Source: Marsupella aquatica
Taxonomy: Eukaryota > Marchantiophyta
DNA length: 64,000 bases
Direction: 5' to 3'
Assembly (NCBI GenBank): GCA_973895155.1
Contig: OZ316893.1
Span: 25,048,001 to 25,112,000, forward strand
Part shown: positions 1 to 13,229 of the stretch, in pieces
How positions within the stretch are numbered: position 1 is the stretch's first letter
Layout: each line of letters opens with the position of its first letter
Position numbers and translations under genes: made by a program
Notes under the pieces: model-generated
Told to the model about the DNA's origin: nothing
Databases searched by the model: none
What the model saw: only the letters and a program-made list of their open reading frames with translations

Positions 1-599
1 AGAGGTGAAGACATTCAACCTGATTGCTCATTCATGGAATTGACTTCAATCTGTTTCTAGTGACTTTTTACACGCTATACCATTTTCACAGTCATCTTGC
101 CTGCAATTTTCATTTCCCATGTGCACCCCAAACTTCAGTAACGCCCTTAAAGTCACAGTCTAGACGCTTCACTCTAGACCATAGGACTGAACACTAGGTT
201 CACATCAATTATTCTTGAGAGTCACAAGGGACTACGATTAATAATATTAATTTTTGCCCAACCAATCCAAAAATGTAATGTCCAAGAATGTTCAAAGTGT
301 CCCTTTTTCCCTGCCCTTTTCTTCCTGGTGTAAACTTGTTGCCACTTTATGTGTCCAAGGGATGGGCAGGGACAAACTCTCTGTCCATCCAAGCTTTGGT
401 TTCAATCCAAATTCTAGATTGCCATTCTTTTAGTGCAAAATTAGCACTTTTCCCATCCTTCTTAGTTGGTTTACTATGTCGCCACTCGTTTGTAAGAAAC
501 CGTCAGCTTAGACTAGACAGCAAATGTGGCACATCAGTGAGAGCACACTCAATTAGACGCTACACCAACAAGGCACCATGAGTGAAGAAACTCCTGAAT
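1..599. other. no gene recognised
   Basis: AT-rich sequence with only short chance reading frames on both strands. I see no conserved protein motif, RNA gene or clear repeat here. Confidence 0.5.
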
Positions 600-1112
600 G
601 ATAATTAACTCATGACAAAGTACATGTGAAGAATGAGGGAGATAATGTTCTCCCTCCAACCTATACACCCAAGGGGAGACCAAGACGTGTGGGCCTAAGT
701 AAAGTGGATCTTATCCTAATCTAACCAAGGGATCTTATCTTATCCTAATCTAACCAGTGGATCTTATCCTAATCTAACCAAGACTAACCCTAGTAAAGCC
801 AAACAAACTACAACCCTCGCTATAGCCGGGAACTTGAGTCAATTCCTAACAATCTCCACCTTGACTCCAGTTCATGCAATGACTCAGGTGATAAACAATA
901 TGTGAAGTGACATATCTACATAGCCTCCAATTTGGCCCTAGAATTTAATACATGCAAAGAGTGGGGGAGCAAATACTTTCCAACCTATACCCCCAAGGGG
1001 AGACCAAGATGTGTGGGCCTAGGTAATTAAATTATCCTAATCTAACCATGGGTTGACTAACCCCAGTAACGCCAAACAAACTACAACCGGGAATTCAAGC
1101 AAATTCCTAACA
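600..1112 (-). mobile_element. internally deleted copia-like LTR pair
   Basis: Two related segments end, on the plus strand, in CCTAACA at about 851 and 1112; read on the minus strand both begin TGTTAGGAATT, a start common in plant Ty1/copia LTRs. They share the stretch around AAGGGGAGACCAAGA and TATCCTAATCTAACCA. Next to the copy ending at 851, on the side away from it, the minus strand reads GGTGGAGAT, which fits a polypurine tract lying just before a 3' LTR. Almost nothing is left between the two LTRs, so the coding interior has been lost. The outer end of the second LTR near 600 is not sharply defined. The copia assignment rests on the terminal sequence and the putative polypurine tract only. 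Confidence 0.45.
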
Positions 1113-1439
1113 TCTTTTTCAGCACTAATTAAATCAACTCATGTACAAATACCCCAACTCATCCAATGGCCAAGAACACACAATTGGACAGATCATATTG
1201 CTCTAAAGGTAATCCAACCCAAAATCAGTCCAGCCCCTTCAAGCTCTTTTCCTGTTGAGCCTCTCACCCTGGTCATCATATTTCTCTGGCCAACCTTAAA
1301 CCACTTGCATGTTTCCACATTTGTTTTTCTTAAGTTTGTTTCCTCAAAAAAATGCAAAGGTTTGTGTTGAATGTTGTCACATTGGATTGTGGCGGAGGAT
1401 TTCAGTTTCTGACCTTTTCTTGGCAGAATTTGGATTGGA

Positions 1440-1990
1440 ATAGTAAAGAGAGAATGGCAGAGACATTGGGCATGGATAAGGTCTAAGAGAGCTTCAAACT
1501 CAGGCAACGCTGGCCATTTGACAGCTGATGTCAGCCGTGTAAAATGAGACACCAAACTGATGTTTTAAAGGGGAATGCATCTAAAAATGTCAATTTTGGT
1601 GCTCGATGTGGAGCTCATGATTAACAATTTAGGGCTGAAATTTTGAGCTTTAGAGAACTTCTGATTGAGGGAGCGTTGGCCATCTTACAGTACATTGCAG
1701 CCCAGTCAAAATTAGAAATGAAATTGATATTTTTGTGAAGGAAAAGGCATCCAAAAATTGCCAATATTTTTGGCTTAGTTACAATTTAGAGCTCACGATT
1801 CACAAGTTAGGGCGTGTTTTGAGGGAGTGCTGGCCCTCCCACAGTCAATTCCAGCCCCATCACAATGACAAACAAAAATGAAGTTTTTGTGAAGTAAAAT
1901 GCATCCCAAAACTGCTGGGTTTTTTTTGCTCACAATTTGGAGCTTGCAATTTACAAAATAGGCTGAGACTTGAGTTGGAGGTGAGCTGAT
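1440..1990. repeat. degenerate ~165-bp tandem repeat
   Basis: Three to four diverged copies in a row. GCATC followed by A-rich sequence starts at about 1577, 1747 and 1901, and each copy then has a GGAGCT(C/T) block, a line like ACAATTTAGGGC, and a GGGAG..TGGCC block. The spacing is 170 then 154 bp. There is no open frame across the copies. It may be decayed satellite or element-derived sequence. Confidence 0.45.
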
Positions 1991-3262
1991 GGAGCTGGAG
2001 GAGAGGTACTAGATATAGGAATGGTGGTGAGCAGCTGAAAACGTGAGTGTTGGAGCTACTGTTTTGAGCTGAGCTGGGAAGGTTTTGAAGCTATGATTTG
2101 GGGCTTTGCAACATCAAGGAGTGATTTCTAGATGGCATATATATATTGAAGCTTTTGTTCTGAATGCAACTTTTCTTACAATTTTTTTAATTTGTTGAAA
2201 TGTTGTGTAAAAATAGTTTTGAGTGCTCTTTTCAATTCCTTAGCTTGTGTGCTGAAAGTTGTGTGCAAATCTGAATTCCTTTCTAAATCTTAATCTCATA
2301 ATGTGCTGAAATTTTCTTTGCAAAAATGTTGTCGTTGTAGGGGAAATTGAATTGAGTAGCTCTGAGTGGTCTGTTCTGTTGGTACTTAATTCTAGCGCCT
2401 AGAAAAACACACAAACCCTAATATTTGATATTAACACAGTGAAAATTAATTCTAATAGAATATAACCCTTTGCATTCCATGATGAACAACTCACCCAAAA
2501 TGGCCAAAATATCTCTGTCACTTCGATGGAATGTAGTAGGTTCCCTACTCCTTTAGCACATCCTCAAACTAAAAAAAATATGGAATCTATTACAATTGAA
2601 GTCAAATTTTGGGAAATGTGGTCCATCGGATTTTCATAGACCAACGTCGTGGTCCATGTTAGCGCTGCTAATTGGAATGGATGAACCAAAATTAGAATGC
2701 AAAAATTGAATAAATCAAAATCAAAATTTGGCAATCTATCATTTAATAACTAATATGAATTAAAATACCTTGTTTTGATTATTAGCATTACAATTTCTAA
2801 ATGGGCTTAAATAAAAGGACATACTTTGAATGGATTAAATGAGAAAGATACTTTGATATGTGTAGAAACAAATAATCCAATTAGTAAACCAAATGCAATT
2901 TCTGATATTTTTAATTCTTCTTTGTTTTCAAAGTAACTTGAAATTTTGTAAAACTTATTTATTTAGAATGCAAGTAATTAAATACAGATGCAAAAAACAA
3001 ATACAGAGTGAATTGAATAGTTAAATAGTTGAAACACAGCTATTTTTGAAATCATAAATAAATAACAAATTTTAATTTAAAAAAATGTATGGATACTTCA
3101 TCTAAATATTGATTTTTTTATACCAAGAAAAATTTTAAAAATTATTTTAAGAGATAAATCTAGTTCTTTTGATAAATAGTAATTTCACAGATCTATTTAC
3201 CAAACTTACCTAAACAAGGTCCTTTTTCAGCAATCAGAAAAATAAGATTATATATAATTTAA
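1991..3262. other. AT-rich, no gene recognised
   Basis: Strongly AT-rich, especially 2700-3250. No reading frame of note, no RNA gene and no clear repeat boundary seen. Confidence 0.45.
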
Positions 3263-3274
3263 TTAAGGTCTCCT

Positions 3275-3960
3275 TAAAGGCGTGCCAAAGCTGTATGTAA
3301 AGGCTGATGTGAAGGGACACCTACGAATCTGTACAAGAATTGCACAGGCACCAGCACCAGGAGGTGCTAGCATGATGCTCAAGCATACCCATTGGACGCT
3401 TTCTAGGCACAGGGATTGATCATAACCCATGAATAAATGAACATCCATAGTCATTGATCCAATCATTGCGACCTTTGAACAAACAGCCATACTCAATCCA
3501 AACATTGTGATCTTTGACCGGATTGAAGATGGTTACTCTTAGCTATTTGCATCTCATGAGCCAATTGTGATGCCTCTCAGTCCTGACTCATGATAATAAA
3601 AGGTGATGTTTAGCAGTGTTTCTGTGCTCACGTTTGAGAAGATTGCAATGCACAAGAAGGCCTTCAAGAGTTTAGTCCCACACCTTTTTTGCAACGCTAC
3701 TAAGATATGTACAAGTAAAGGTCACCAATCTTGTGTTTTTGGAGTCCCTTTGTGACGGCCTTGTTGTACAACTTCACTTCATTGAGTACACTAAGGGAAC
3801 GGTCCAACTACAATCATGCGAGTGTCCATCAATTTATCAAACCGCGTTGAGTTCTTCCAACAATTCGGTTAGCCCATGAGCTGCTAATCATTGAAGAATT
3901 TATTTCTTGGAGAGCTTTTTATATACAAGAGAGATAACCATATTTGGTTTCTTGTTATCA
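3275..3960 (+). repeat. diverged repeat unit, copy 1 of 3
   Basis: The head of this segment, CCTACGAATCTGTACAAG then GCACCAG and TTGGACGCT, resembles the head near 9870 (CCTACGAATCTGTATGA, GACACCAG, TTGGACGCT) and less clearly the one near 13230. Each unit later has a block like GAT(C/T)GATCCA followed by an AT-rich TCATGATAATAAA or TTATAAATC box. No protein is recognised. The similarity is patchy, so exact borders cannot be given by eye. Confidence 0.35.
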
Positions 3961-3962
3961 GC

Positions 3963-4208
3963 AACACCCGATGAATAAACTAACTGGCTTTGGTCAGTTG
4001 GCCAGAGGATGAGCCTAGAACCGAGAGGTCCCAGGTTCAATCCTCCCTCCACACATAAGGGGTGTGGAGGGTATGTCCTTGTCGGATCCCTGGGTATTGT
4101 CCCCTTGTGGCTGCCCTACATAGAAATGCATGCTCCAAAGCAAGATGTCTATCCTCTGTTGGATGGGCCTGCTTTCGGTTTTCAAGGCAAAAAAACACCC
4201 GATGAATA
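3963..4208 (+). mobile_element. tRNA-derived SINE with 15-bp target duplication
   Basis: A short element of about 216 bp (3978-4193) flanked by the perfect direct repeat AACACCCGATGAATA at 3963-3977 and 4194-4208. The body starts with a tRNA-like head: an A-box-like stretch TGGTCAGTTGGCCAGAGG and a B-box-like GGTTCAATCC at the right spacing. It continues through a CTCCACAC..GTGTGGAG inverted segment and ends in a short A-rich tail. Perfect duplications of this length are the usual footprint of LINE-driven target-primed insertion, so the copy looks recent compared with the decayed repeats around it. Small reading frames on both strands inside it are by-products. Confidence 0.75.
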
Positions 4209-4389
4209 TTTGTGTCATCATAAAGAAATATTTTGAGCACTTTCGAAAGCTTGGAGAAAGCTAGGGAGAACATATATTTTGGTGTCCCAAAAATACTCAT
4301 AGAATTGCAGCACGCCTAGGTGTACATCATGCCAAATCTATTTGCAAAGTATTCAACAGTTACCAACATCCAATAAAAATCTGCAATCT

Positions 4390-7300
4390 GCATCATCATG
4401 AATAACAGCTATCATCTTTATTCAAAAATTTGACAACTTACTACCTCCTCCGATGCCAATAGAACACCATAGAATACTACTACAAGTGGGTCTAGAAAGT
4501 GGCCAAATTTGTGGATTAATGAACACAAACCAGGAAAAATAAACTGCAAAGAATGGAACAATCTCTATCAATGTGTGTGATATCTATGACTTGAAACAAA
4601 GTCTGAGTGGATCACAAGCAGATAATATCATTAAAACTAAGCTCTGTAATGATATACCAATGGGACATATCACTGGAAACAAAAGTGACTCATAGATTAT
4701 GAGCCACAAATAAAGTTTGTAGTGGATCAGAAGTGGGACATATCACTGAAACCAATTTTGTACTGAGACACCGGTCGGACGCATCACTAAAACTAGAATG
4801 ACTTATCAATCAGACTTATCACTGAAAACAAACTTTGCCAGAGATCAGGAGATAGCACTTGCATTAACTGCTTGTCAACTCAGGATGGCATATTAGCATG
4901 AACAACACCCATCATCTTTTCTTCCAATTTGAGAGCTCTACAGTTGAAAGCCTCTTGACATGAGAGTGATTATGTTGGTTATTTCACTCACTGACTACAC
5001 TGGGGCAACAATGTCAGTATGACATGGGGCATCTTCAAGTGGATCCTTGATTCAATTCAATACATGATTATTCAATTCATTTGCAAAAATCTGCAAGGAG
5101 CATTTCTCCATGTGGTGTTTCTGAGAAACTTAGATCCTATTCTGTGAGGGGCCATCAAATCTGGATTTGAACATCTCTCAGTGTGATGATGGTGACCCTG
5201 AAATGGGATATATCACTAACAATAACCTTACTGCTGAGACACCAGTGGGATGCATCACTAAAACTAGAATGACTTATGAATCAGACTTATCATTGGAAAC
5301 AAATTTTTCCAAATATCACGAGTATGACATAGCACTTGGATTAACTGCTTGTCAACTCAGGATGGCATATTAGCATGAACAACACCCATCATCTTTTCTT
5401 CCAATTTGAGAGCTCTACAGTTGAAAGCCTTTTAACATGAGAGTGATTATATTGATTATTTCACTCACTGACTATACTGGGGCAACAATGTCAGTATGAC
5501 ATGGGGCATCTTCAACTGGATCCTTGATTCAATTCAATACATGATTATTCGATTTATTTGCAAAAATCTGCAAGGAGCATTTCTCCATGTGGTGTTTCTG
5601 AGAAACTTAGATCCTATTCTGTGAGGGGCCATCAAATCTGGATTTGAACATCTCTCATTGTGATGATGGTGACACTGAAATGGGATATATCACTGAAAAT
5701 AACCTTACTGCTGAGACACCAGTGGGACGCATCACTAAAACTAGAATGACTTATGAATGAGACTTATCACTGGAAACAACCTTTTCCAAATATCAGGAGT
5801 ATGACATAGCACTTGGATTAACTGCTTGTCAACTCAGGATGGCATATTGGCATGAACAACACCCATCATCTTTTCTTCCAATTTGAGAGCTCTACAGTTG
5901 AAAGCTTTTTGACATGAGAGTGATTATATTGATTATTTCACTCACTGACTACACTGGGGCAACAACTTCAGGACGAGATGGGGCATCTTCAACTGGATCC
6001 TTGCTTCAATTTGATACATGATTATTGAATTCATTTGCAAAAATCTGCAAGGAGCATTTCTCCATGTGGTGTTTCTGAGAGACTTAGATCCTATTCTGTT
6101 AGGGGCCATCAAATCTGGAATTGAACATCTTTCAGTGTGATGATGGCGACCCTGAACTACAAACAACCTTTGTACTGAGACACCAGTGGGACGCATCACA
6201 AGTTAGAGTATGCTTTATGAGTGGGACTTATCACTAATTATTATTTTTGCCAAAAATCAAAAGTATGACATAGCACTTAGATTAATTGATTGTCAACCTC
6301 TTAATTTTAATTTTTGTTATCTCTTAGATTGTCCAATGACTTTAATTTCTACCACTTCTCATATGAGAGAGAAATGATTCTGAATACATTGAACACATAG
6401 TGTATTAAGTTCCCCTCATGGCTTTTTTTCCTAAGTTTATGGTTTTTATTGAATTGAGTGTCATTAATAAGGCACATTGAGTTAATAAGTGAACACATCC
6501 TAGCACCTTTGTGTCACAGCACTTGACTGCATTGTACTTTTCATTGGTCATTACCTTTGTGTCATAGAACTTGACTGAACTTTTCATTTGTCACTCACTA
6601 TATGAGTTTTTTTGCATATCCTCTATTTATATTATTTTATCCACTTACATATCACTACAAGACAAAATATCAAGCTTGTTCCAGGATGAGCATGCTATAA
6701 TGGTCATGCAATTCATTTGCAGAAATCTATTTAATACATTTCTCCATGTGGTGTTTTACAAAATGTAAGGTTCCATTTTGTTAAACGCCATCAACTCTAC
6801 AATTGAACATGTCTAAGTCTAACAAGAGTGGGATATATTATTGGAAACAAACTTTGTACTGAGACACCAATGGGATGCATCACAAGACATGGTAGCTTTT
6901 GAGTAAGATTTATCACTGAAAATAAAGTTTGCTTTAGACCAGGAGTATGACATAGCACTCGGATTAATTGCTTGCCAACTCAGGATAGCATATTAGTATG
7001 AACCACACCCATCATCTTTAATTCTTCCAATTTGAGAGCTCTATTGTTGAATGCTTTTTCCTTTAAATATTGTTGAATGCTTTTTGATATAAGAGTGATC
7101 ATATCTGTTATTTCACTCACTGACTATACAAACAAGCTTAGAGTGAGATGAAACATTTTTAATTGGATACATGGTTATTCAATTTATTTACAAAACTCTA
7201 CTAGGATCATTTGTCCACGTCCTGTTTCCAAGAAACATAAGGTCCAATTCTGTTAGCTAGGGACCTCATTAATTAGGGACCATCAACTCTGACTACAAGA

Positions 7301-7800
7301 GAATATTTATCAGTCTAAGGATGGTGGCCCTGAAGTGGGACATATCACTGGAAATAAACTTTGTACTGAGACACCAGTTTGACATATCTCCCCACATATC
7401 ACTAGAAGCAAAATGACTCATAGATCATGAGTTGGGACTTAACACTTGCAACAAGGTCTGTCATAGATCAGGAGTAGGACATAGTACTTGGATTAATTGC
7501 TTGCCCACTCAAGATGGCATATTAGTATGAACAACTTCTACCAATTTGAGAGCTCCATTGTTGAATGCTTTTTGACAATAGGAGCAATCATATTTGTTAT
7601 TTCCCTCACTGACTTAGAATGAGATGGAGCATCTCCAGCTGGATCCTTACTTCGATTGGATACATAATTATTGAATTCATTTGCAAAAATCTACTAGAAG
7701 CATTTCTCTATGTGATGTTTCTGAGAAACGTAGAGGTCCCGTGTTGTTAGTGGCCATCAACTCCACAATTGAACATTTCTAAGTCCAAGGATGGTGATCC
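4390..7800 (+). repeat. 477-bp tandem array with decayed flanks
   Basis: The landmark AACAACACCCATCATCTTTTC occurs at about 4901, 5378 and 5855, exactly 477 bp apart, and the full intervening sequences are nearly identical. The unit includes a GAGAGCTCTACAGTTGAAAG block, a TTCACTCACTGACTA block, and the line GAGACACCAGTGGGA. More diverged copies continue at roughly 6300, 7001 and 7530, and a first partial copy lies at about 4401. The short ORF inside the unit is broken in other copies, so coding is unlikely. Core copies span about 4740-6330. Confidence 0.7.
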
Positions 7801-9860
7801 CTTTTTTGTCCCTAGTTTAAAAAAACAAAATTCTTTTTCTAATGCTGGGTGTTCTACTCAATGCCTTGCCATTAAATATCTAATTGGATTTTATAAACTG
7901 AAAGGCTCTTCTGTGGGCAACATTGTAAAAGTTCACTAGAGAGTGCTTTCGCTGCAATTGTCAAAAACGCAAATGTATACGGTAATCAAAGTTCCACTCA
8001 AAGCTATTATAAACAACACCCATCATCTTTATTCACAATTTGAGAATCCGAAACTCTTCCCTTTGCAAAGAGTTGAATTTCAATCAACTTGCTATTGACA
8101 GCACTACCATTGGGTGATTTTTTTATGCAAAATTATAAAATTCTTGTTAAGTTTGATTCAATGTTTGAGAGCTCCAAGATAATTTTATAAAATAATCACA
8201 TCAGCACATAGAGTCCACCTCAAGAGTTGAGAGTTCCATGGTTTTAATGCAACCAATTCAAAAATTAAATTGAAATGAGGATGTGATATAGAACACACTT
8301 TTAAACCTTTAATTAGAAAGCTTCATGACATGCGGCCATCATTTTTAATCAGTTAAATTAGCTGTGCTTTGGATGCCAGCTTCCATTCTTATCATTTTTT
8401 TAATACTTTGTATTTGTGCCCAGACCACTTTTGTCGCTTCTAAATTATCTAAGAAACACTAAAGAGATCTGACTGACGAAACAGCTTGGTACTACTTGGC
8501 TGAACTTTTGTTCACTATTGTGATAGGGGCCAAAGATGACCGGACTTATATATTACCAGAAAATTTAATGTCAGAATAACATGAACTCTAGACAATAGTT
8601 CAGCTTACTGTGACCACATAACTTTAGTCACAGCAGAAGCAAGGGCCTAGAGTATATTTAGGGGTGTTAAGGGTTTAGGAGCACCCAGTAAGTGATTGCC
8701 CCTACATGTTTATGGCTTTAATGGCAAGAATTTGGTCTTTTGTTTCACAAAACATGTTATTAATTAGTTTTATTCCCTCAGTAGTCACTAGAAGGGAACC
8801 TCCCTCACTTAGGGGGGGGGGGGGTTAGTGAGATCAGTCGCAGGATTTTAAGTTATTGGGTGCACATTATGGCCCCCGCCCTTGCTTCACACATTTGTGG
8901 CTGCTGGGAGGACCTAACTGGCAACAGAAGCCACTAAGTACATTTCAGGAGTGTCACATTGGGTTTTCTATGTAGGGGTTCCATGGGCAAAAAAATCTGA
9001 AAGTGGAGGTCTGACACTATCACACCCAGTGACGGAACCCGGGTTCCATTGCGGACCCAAGTTCCACTACGGTCTAGAGTGGAGCCTTAGAGCAGGACTC
9101 TGAGATCGTAACTGTTGGGGGTCTGGGTGGTAAAATAACGGGGATTGGAGACAGGCCAAGTCAGTGTGTGAGGAGTCACCGGAAACCAATTGAAAGCACA
9201 TTGGTGAAGAGGGAAATGGGTTTGATGTCCTCACCTTTATTTACATTGAAATAATGGGAAGTCAGGCTAGTAAATAATTATGCCTCTGCGGTACACAATG
9301 TCCAGTCACCCCTATTGACCAAAAAAGCTTTTTACTAACCTGTACCCCAAACTACCCCAGACGTGCCCCCAAAACAAAACAATTTATCAACCTGCCCCAT
9401 TTTGTATCCGCCTGGGTGAGTATTAACTCATATACAGGTTCCCTTTGCCATGTGGTGAGTCACTACTGGCTAGCCTTAACCTGCTCCCCCCCCCCCCTTC
9501 TCCTTCAATCCCCAGTGCATTCTCTCCAGTAAAAATGAGGCTTGAAAGTGTCGAGTTTTTGTGAGGGGAGTGTGAAGCAAAATATGACACGTTTTCGCCC
9601 TACCACAATCTGTGACTGTGCTCCGCAATGGGGAAGGGGAAGGAAGGCCGAGGGGGGCCAACGCTAGCCAGTGGAAACTTGCCACATGGCAACAGGAACC
9701 AGTATTGGATTTGATACTAACCCAAATACTAAATGGGGGGCAGATTGATAAATTCATTTGTTTTGGGGGCAAGTTTATAATTTCGGATAGTTTTGGGGAT
9801 ATGTTAGTAAATAGCTCTTGACCACAAACTCTCCCAGGAGCCCTCATGTACGTCTGTACA
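7801..9860. other. no gene; homopolymer runs
   Basis: No convincing coding sequence. Another copy of the array landmark AACAACACCCATCATC lies at about 8012. Runs of 13 G at 8812-8824 and 12 C at 9486-9497 are present. The sequence from about 8880 to 9840 is richer in GC than its surroundings, but I recognise no element ends. Confidence 0.4.
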
Positions 9861-9869
9861 ATTCAACTA

Positions 9870-9995
9870 AACTCCTACGAATCTGTATGACAATTGGAAC
9901 TCCTACGAATCTGTATGAGAATTGGATGGACACCAGGATCTGTATGAGAATTGGAAGGACACCAGAATCTGTATGAGAATTGGAAGGACACCAGA
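9870..9995 (+). repeat. ~29-bp minisatellite
   Basis: Four to five tandem copies of a unit like ATCTGTATGAGAATTGGA followed by AGGACACCAGA. The first two copies start with TCCTACGA. It forms the head of the second large diverged unit and makes a repetitive shadow frame on the minus strand. Confidence 0.65.
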
Positions 9996-11460
9996 ATTGG
10001 AGCAGAACGATGCAGCACCTTGATTGGACGCTCTTGGGGCACCAGATCGACCTTCACCATGACCCACAAATTGAAAGGTCGTGACGTTTCACCCGATTGC
10101 TGATCGATCCAGAGCTGCGTACCGTCGTAACCCAATTGCTGATCGATCCAGCTTAGCGTCGTCTCACGAAGCCGTGGTGCTTGCCACTCGTTATAAATCG
10201 ATCAACGATAGCTCCCCTTTGAATAGATTTCTGTGTGTACATTTCTCTAAACTTCTGAAAGCAATCATGCCTTCTCTAGGTCTGTAAGAATGCAGGTCTG
10301 GTGCTGCTCGTGGATTGTTATCGATTTGATTCAAAGTTTGAGGTCAGCATTATAGAACTACAATTTGTCTTGAAGCGAAGGAGGGCCATCTTTGCTTCTC
10401 TGTGGCAGACCCATCCAATTCATGCCACCGGTACACGAAAGAAGCGCCCAACTCAATGTGGCGTGAATGGGTAATTTCAACCTCACAAATCAACAAGAAC
10501 CATCATCTTTATCGACGATTTGACATCTCCGGTCATGGACACCACTGTTGTCTTCGACTTGCATAACAGGAGTACCGTCACTTCGACCATCCTTAAGTTG
10601 TAACTCGGAGCTGCATAACAGGGCGAGCTCCATCAAACTGTCTAGCTTTGAGCTGCATGTCTGGGCGTAACGTACGCTATACCGCAAATCACAGTCAAAT
10701 CACAGTTTGAGATCTCGATTCTTGAACGCTGTCCAGTTAAGAGCGTGACCGGAAAAGAGATGAGGTCAATCTTGCTAACAGCGACAGAGATCATCTCCAT
10801 TCAAGATTTGGAAACTATATTCGTGAGTGCTCTCACTGCATCTTATAATCGGACTTGAACTGCATCGAGACTTGAACGAGATCTCGATTCTTGAACGCTG
10901 TCCAGTTAAGAGCGTGACCGGAAAGGAGATGAGGTCAATCTTGCTAACAACGACAGAGATCATCTCCATTCAAGATTTGGAAACTACATTCGTCAGTGCT
11001 CTCACTGTAACAGGAGAATCGGACTTGAACTGCATCGAGACTTGAACTCGATCTTAGTATCAACAACACCCATCAGCTTTATTCCCAATCAGGGAACTCC
11101 CTTCTTCGATGCCATCGCTGCAAAACCTCTCAGTATAAAGGCACCATCTCGGAGATGCATTCAATTGCATCTAGAGTTCAATTGAGCCTTAGCATGAACG
11201 ACACTCATCATCTTTATTCTAAATTTCAGATCATTCTTGAATGGTACTTCAATGCCATTGCTGCATTTAGCACATGCAATCAGTGTGCAATATCTAGAGT
11301 TCTATTCAGCCTTAGAATCGACAACAAATGTCATCTTGAGAAAAAATAAATTTGAAGGTCATTTTTGAAATGTACTCAATGCCATCTCTGCAATTGGTAC
11401 AGAGTACTTGTGCAATGTTCATGTAGAGTTCAATTCAGCCTTAGTATCTGAATAAAATTG
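9996..11460 (+). repeat. diverged repeat unit, copy 2 of 3
   Basis: This stretch and 13230-14420 share ordered landmarks: GATCGATCCA, a GTCGT block, a TATAAATC or TGATAAATA box, ATTTGATTCAA(A/G)GTTTGAG, GCCATCTTTGCTT, GCGCCCAACTCAATGTGGCGT, then AAGAA(C)CATCATCTTTATCG, and finally TTGAACTCGATCTTAGTATCAA(C/T)AACACC. The common order argues for a duplicated unit of several kb. No protein is recognised. The motif CATCATCTTTATTC followed by AATTTGA and TTGAATG..CATTGCTGCA recurs within it. Confidence 0.5.
10709..11046 (+). repeat. two tandem 169-bp copies
   Basis: Near-identical copies at 10709-10877 and 10878-11046. Each runs from GAGATCTCGATTCTTGAACG to a terminal GACTTGAACTGCATCGAGAC. The differences are a few substitutions and a small change just before the terminal block. 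Confidence 0.8.
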
Positions 11461-13229
11461 AGATCATCCTTGATGTCACCAATGTTACCACTCCAAGATA
11501 TAATAACGAAATATCAGTCAGTCCAGTTTCCGGCCTTTATTTAAGCAACTTGGTTTGGCACACCCTGAATCGATCGTTACTTGTGAATTGAAGAAGCCGA
11601 AGTCTAAATTCTTGAATGTCACCCGATCGAAATAAGATTCGCTCGCAGTCCGCATTGCATCCAGAGTTTAGTTCGAAGCTTGAAACTCCATCTCAATTTA
11701 TCATGGAACTCTAAGATAATTGTAAAATTAGGATTGGCATCGATCTAGAGTTTAACAAAGTATTTGCGAGTTTCATTTTCAATGCAAGCACTTCCGAGTT
11801 GGGAAAACATGGACAAAGAGTTACCCAATAAAGGGGAGAAAACATGAGAAGAGCCCCAGACGATGAAAGAGCCAAATTTGGAGAGAGATACCAAAGACAA
11901 GAGACGCAGTAAAGGATGGGAAAAGACCACTAAGATAAAAGAGCCAAATAAGTCCAAGAGTCCTAACAACAGCAAAGACAACTAAGACCCTACTCAATTG
12001 TAAACTAAAACACTACTGGGCAGTAAACGGACAAGTGTGGTAAAGAGCGTGGTAAAGCTCGAGGGAAAACTGCATAGGAGGGTGAACAACCTGGGCGGCA
12101 TTTTGAAAAATTGTGAATACCTGAGCCTATGTAGTGCAACAGACACATTGTATGAGGTCCTAACTGGGACTGTTGGACTTCATGTATGATGATGTCCTCT
12201 TTCACTTTTGGGGCTGTTTTCAATTAAAGCCGAAACGATCTGTTTGTCTGGTGATGAGTGCTCGTCTCAAAACAGCTCGTCAACAAAACCTGAGACCACT
12301 TTGCTCGATCGTTTATGCTTGACAGTCTGGAGGCATTAAAAACGAAGGGAGGACTCCCGAAAGTTGGCGGAGATTTATTTAGATACTAGGGCTGAATTGA
12401 ACTCTAGTCACAACACCCAATCTCTGCCCAGGTCTCAGCTGTAGACAAATAGGCAGGTGAGGCGCACAGACATTGTAGATAGGTACCAGAGATCTGCTAG
12501 TCTTGGTTACATGTTCCTAGGAATTTCATTGATGTGCACAGGGTTCCAACTGGATTCCTCCAGCTACTTCAGGAGCATGACCCTTGATGTCAAATGTATT
12601 CCTTTCAGATCTGACTAATTTGATATTCACTGCCTCTCCTCGAACAATTATATGCCATCTGAATAAGCTCTGACTCCAGGGGTGTCCTCCTAAAGCTATG
12701 AACGCAAGCCTGGATCAAATCACTGATTCAATCAAAAGTTGGGCGTGAGTCATGCTTGATTCGACTCAAGGAGCAGCATACCTACGAGAACCATGCACCG
12801 AATCGAATAGACTGAAGATCGCGGCAACTTGAAAAAATTAAAGCGAAAGCCGAAAAGTAAACACCCATCTGATCTGAGAGGAATATATCTGCGGATAAGT
12901 TTGAACGACTCTGGACAGAGAACTCCCCAAATCTTGAGCTTACCTTTCGAGGCAAAAAATAGTCCTGAGCTGACCTCATACGGGACCTCATAGCAGCCAA
13001 AGAAATGATTTCTTTGGTAGCAAAGACTCGGTCATGGTGTGGGTCCCGGTCGAATAACTAGGCTCTCGACACGGGCAACTTACAACGTAGCTCAGCTTCT
13101 ACTGTACTGTAGTTCTAGGTCAGTGATATGGACAACAAGTTTTACATATATATCCCGGACCCAAATTGCAACTAGCCAACAACACCGCCAGAGTTTGCAC
13201 AGGCAAATGGCAAAAGTGTAGATTGGACA
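11461..13229. other. no gene recognised
   Basis: No protein family, RNA gene or clear repeat border recognised. Short frames on either strand lack conserved features. Confidence 0.4.
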
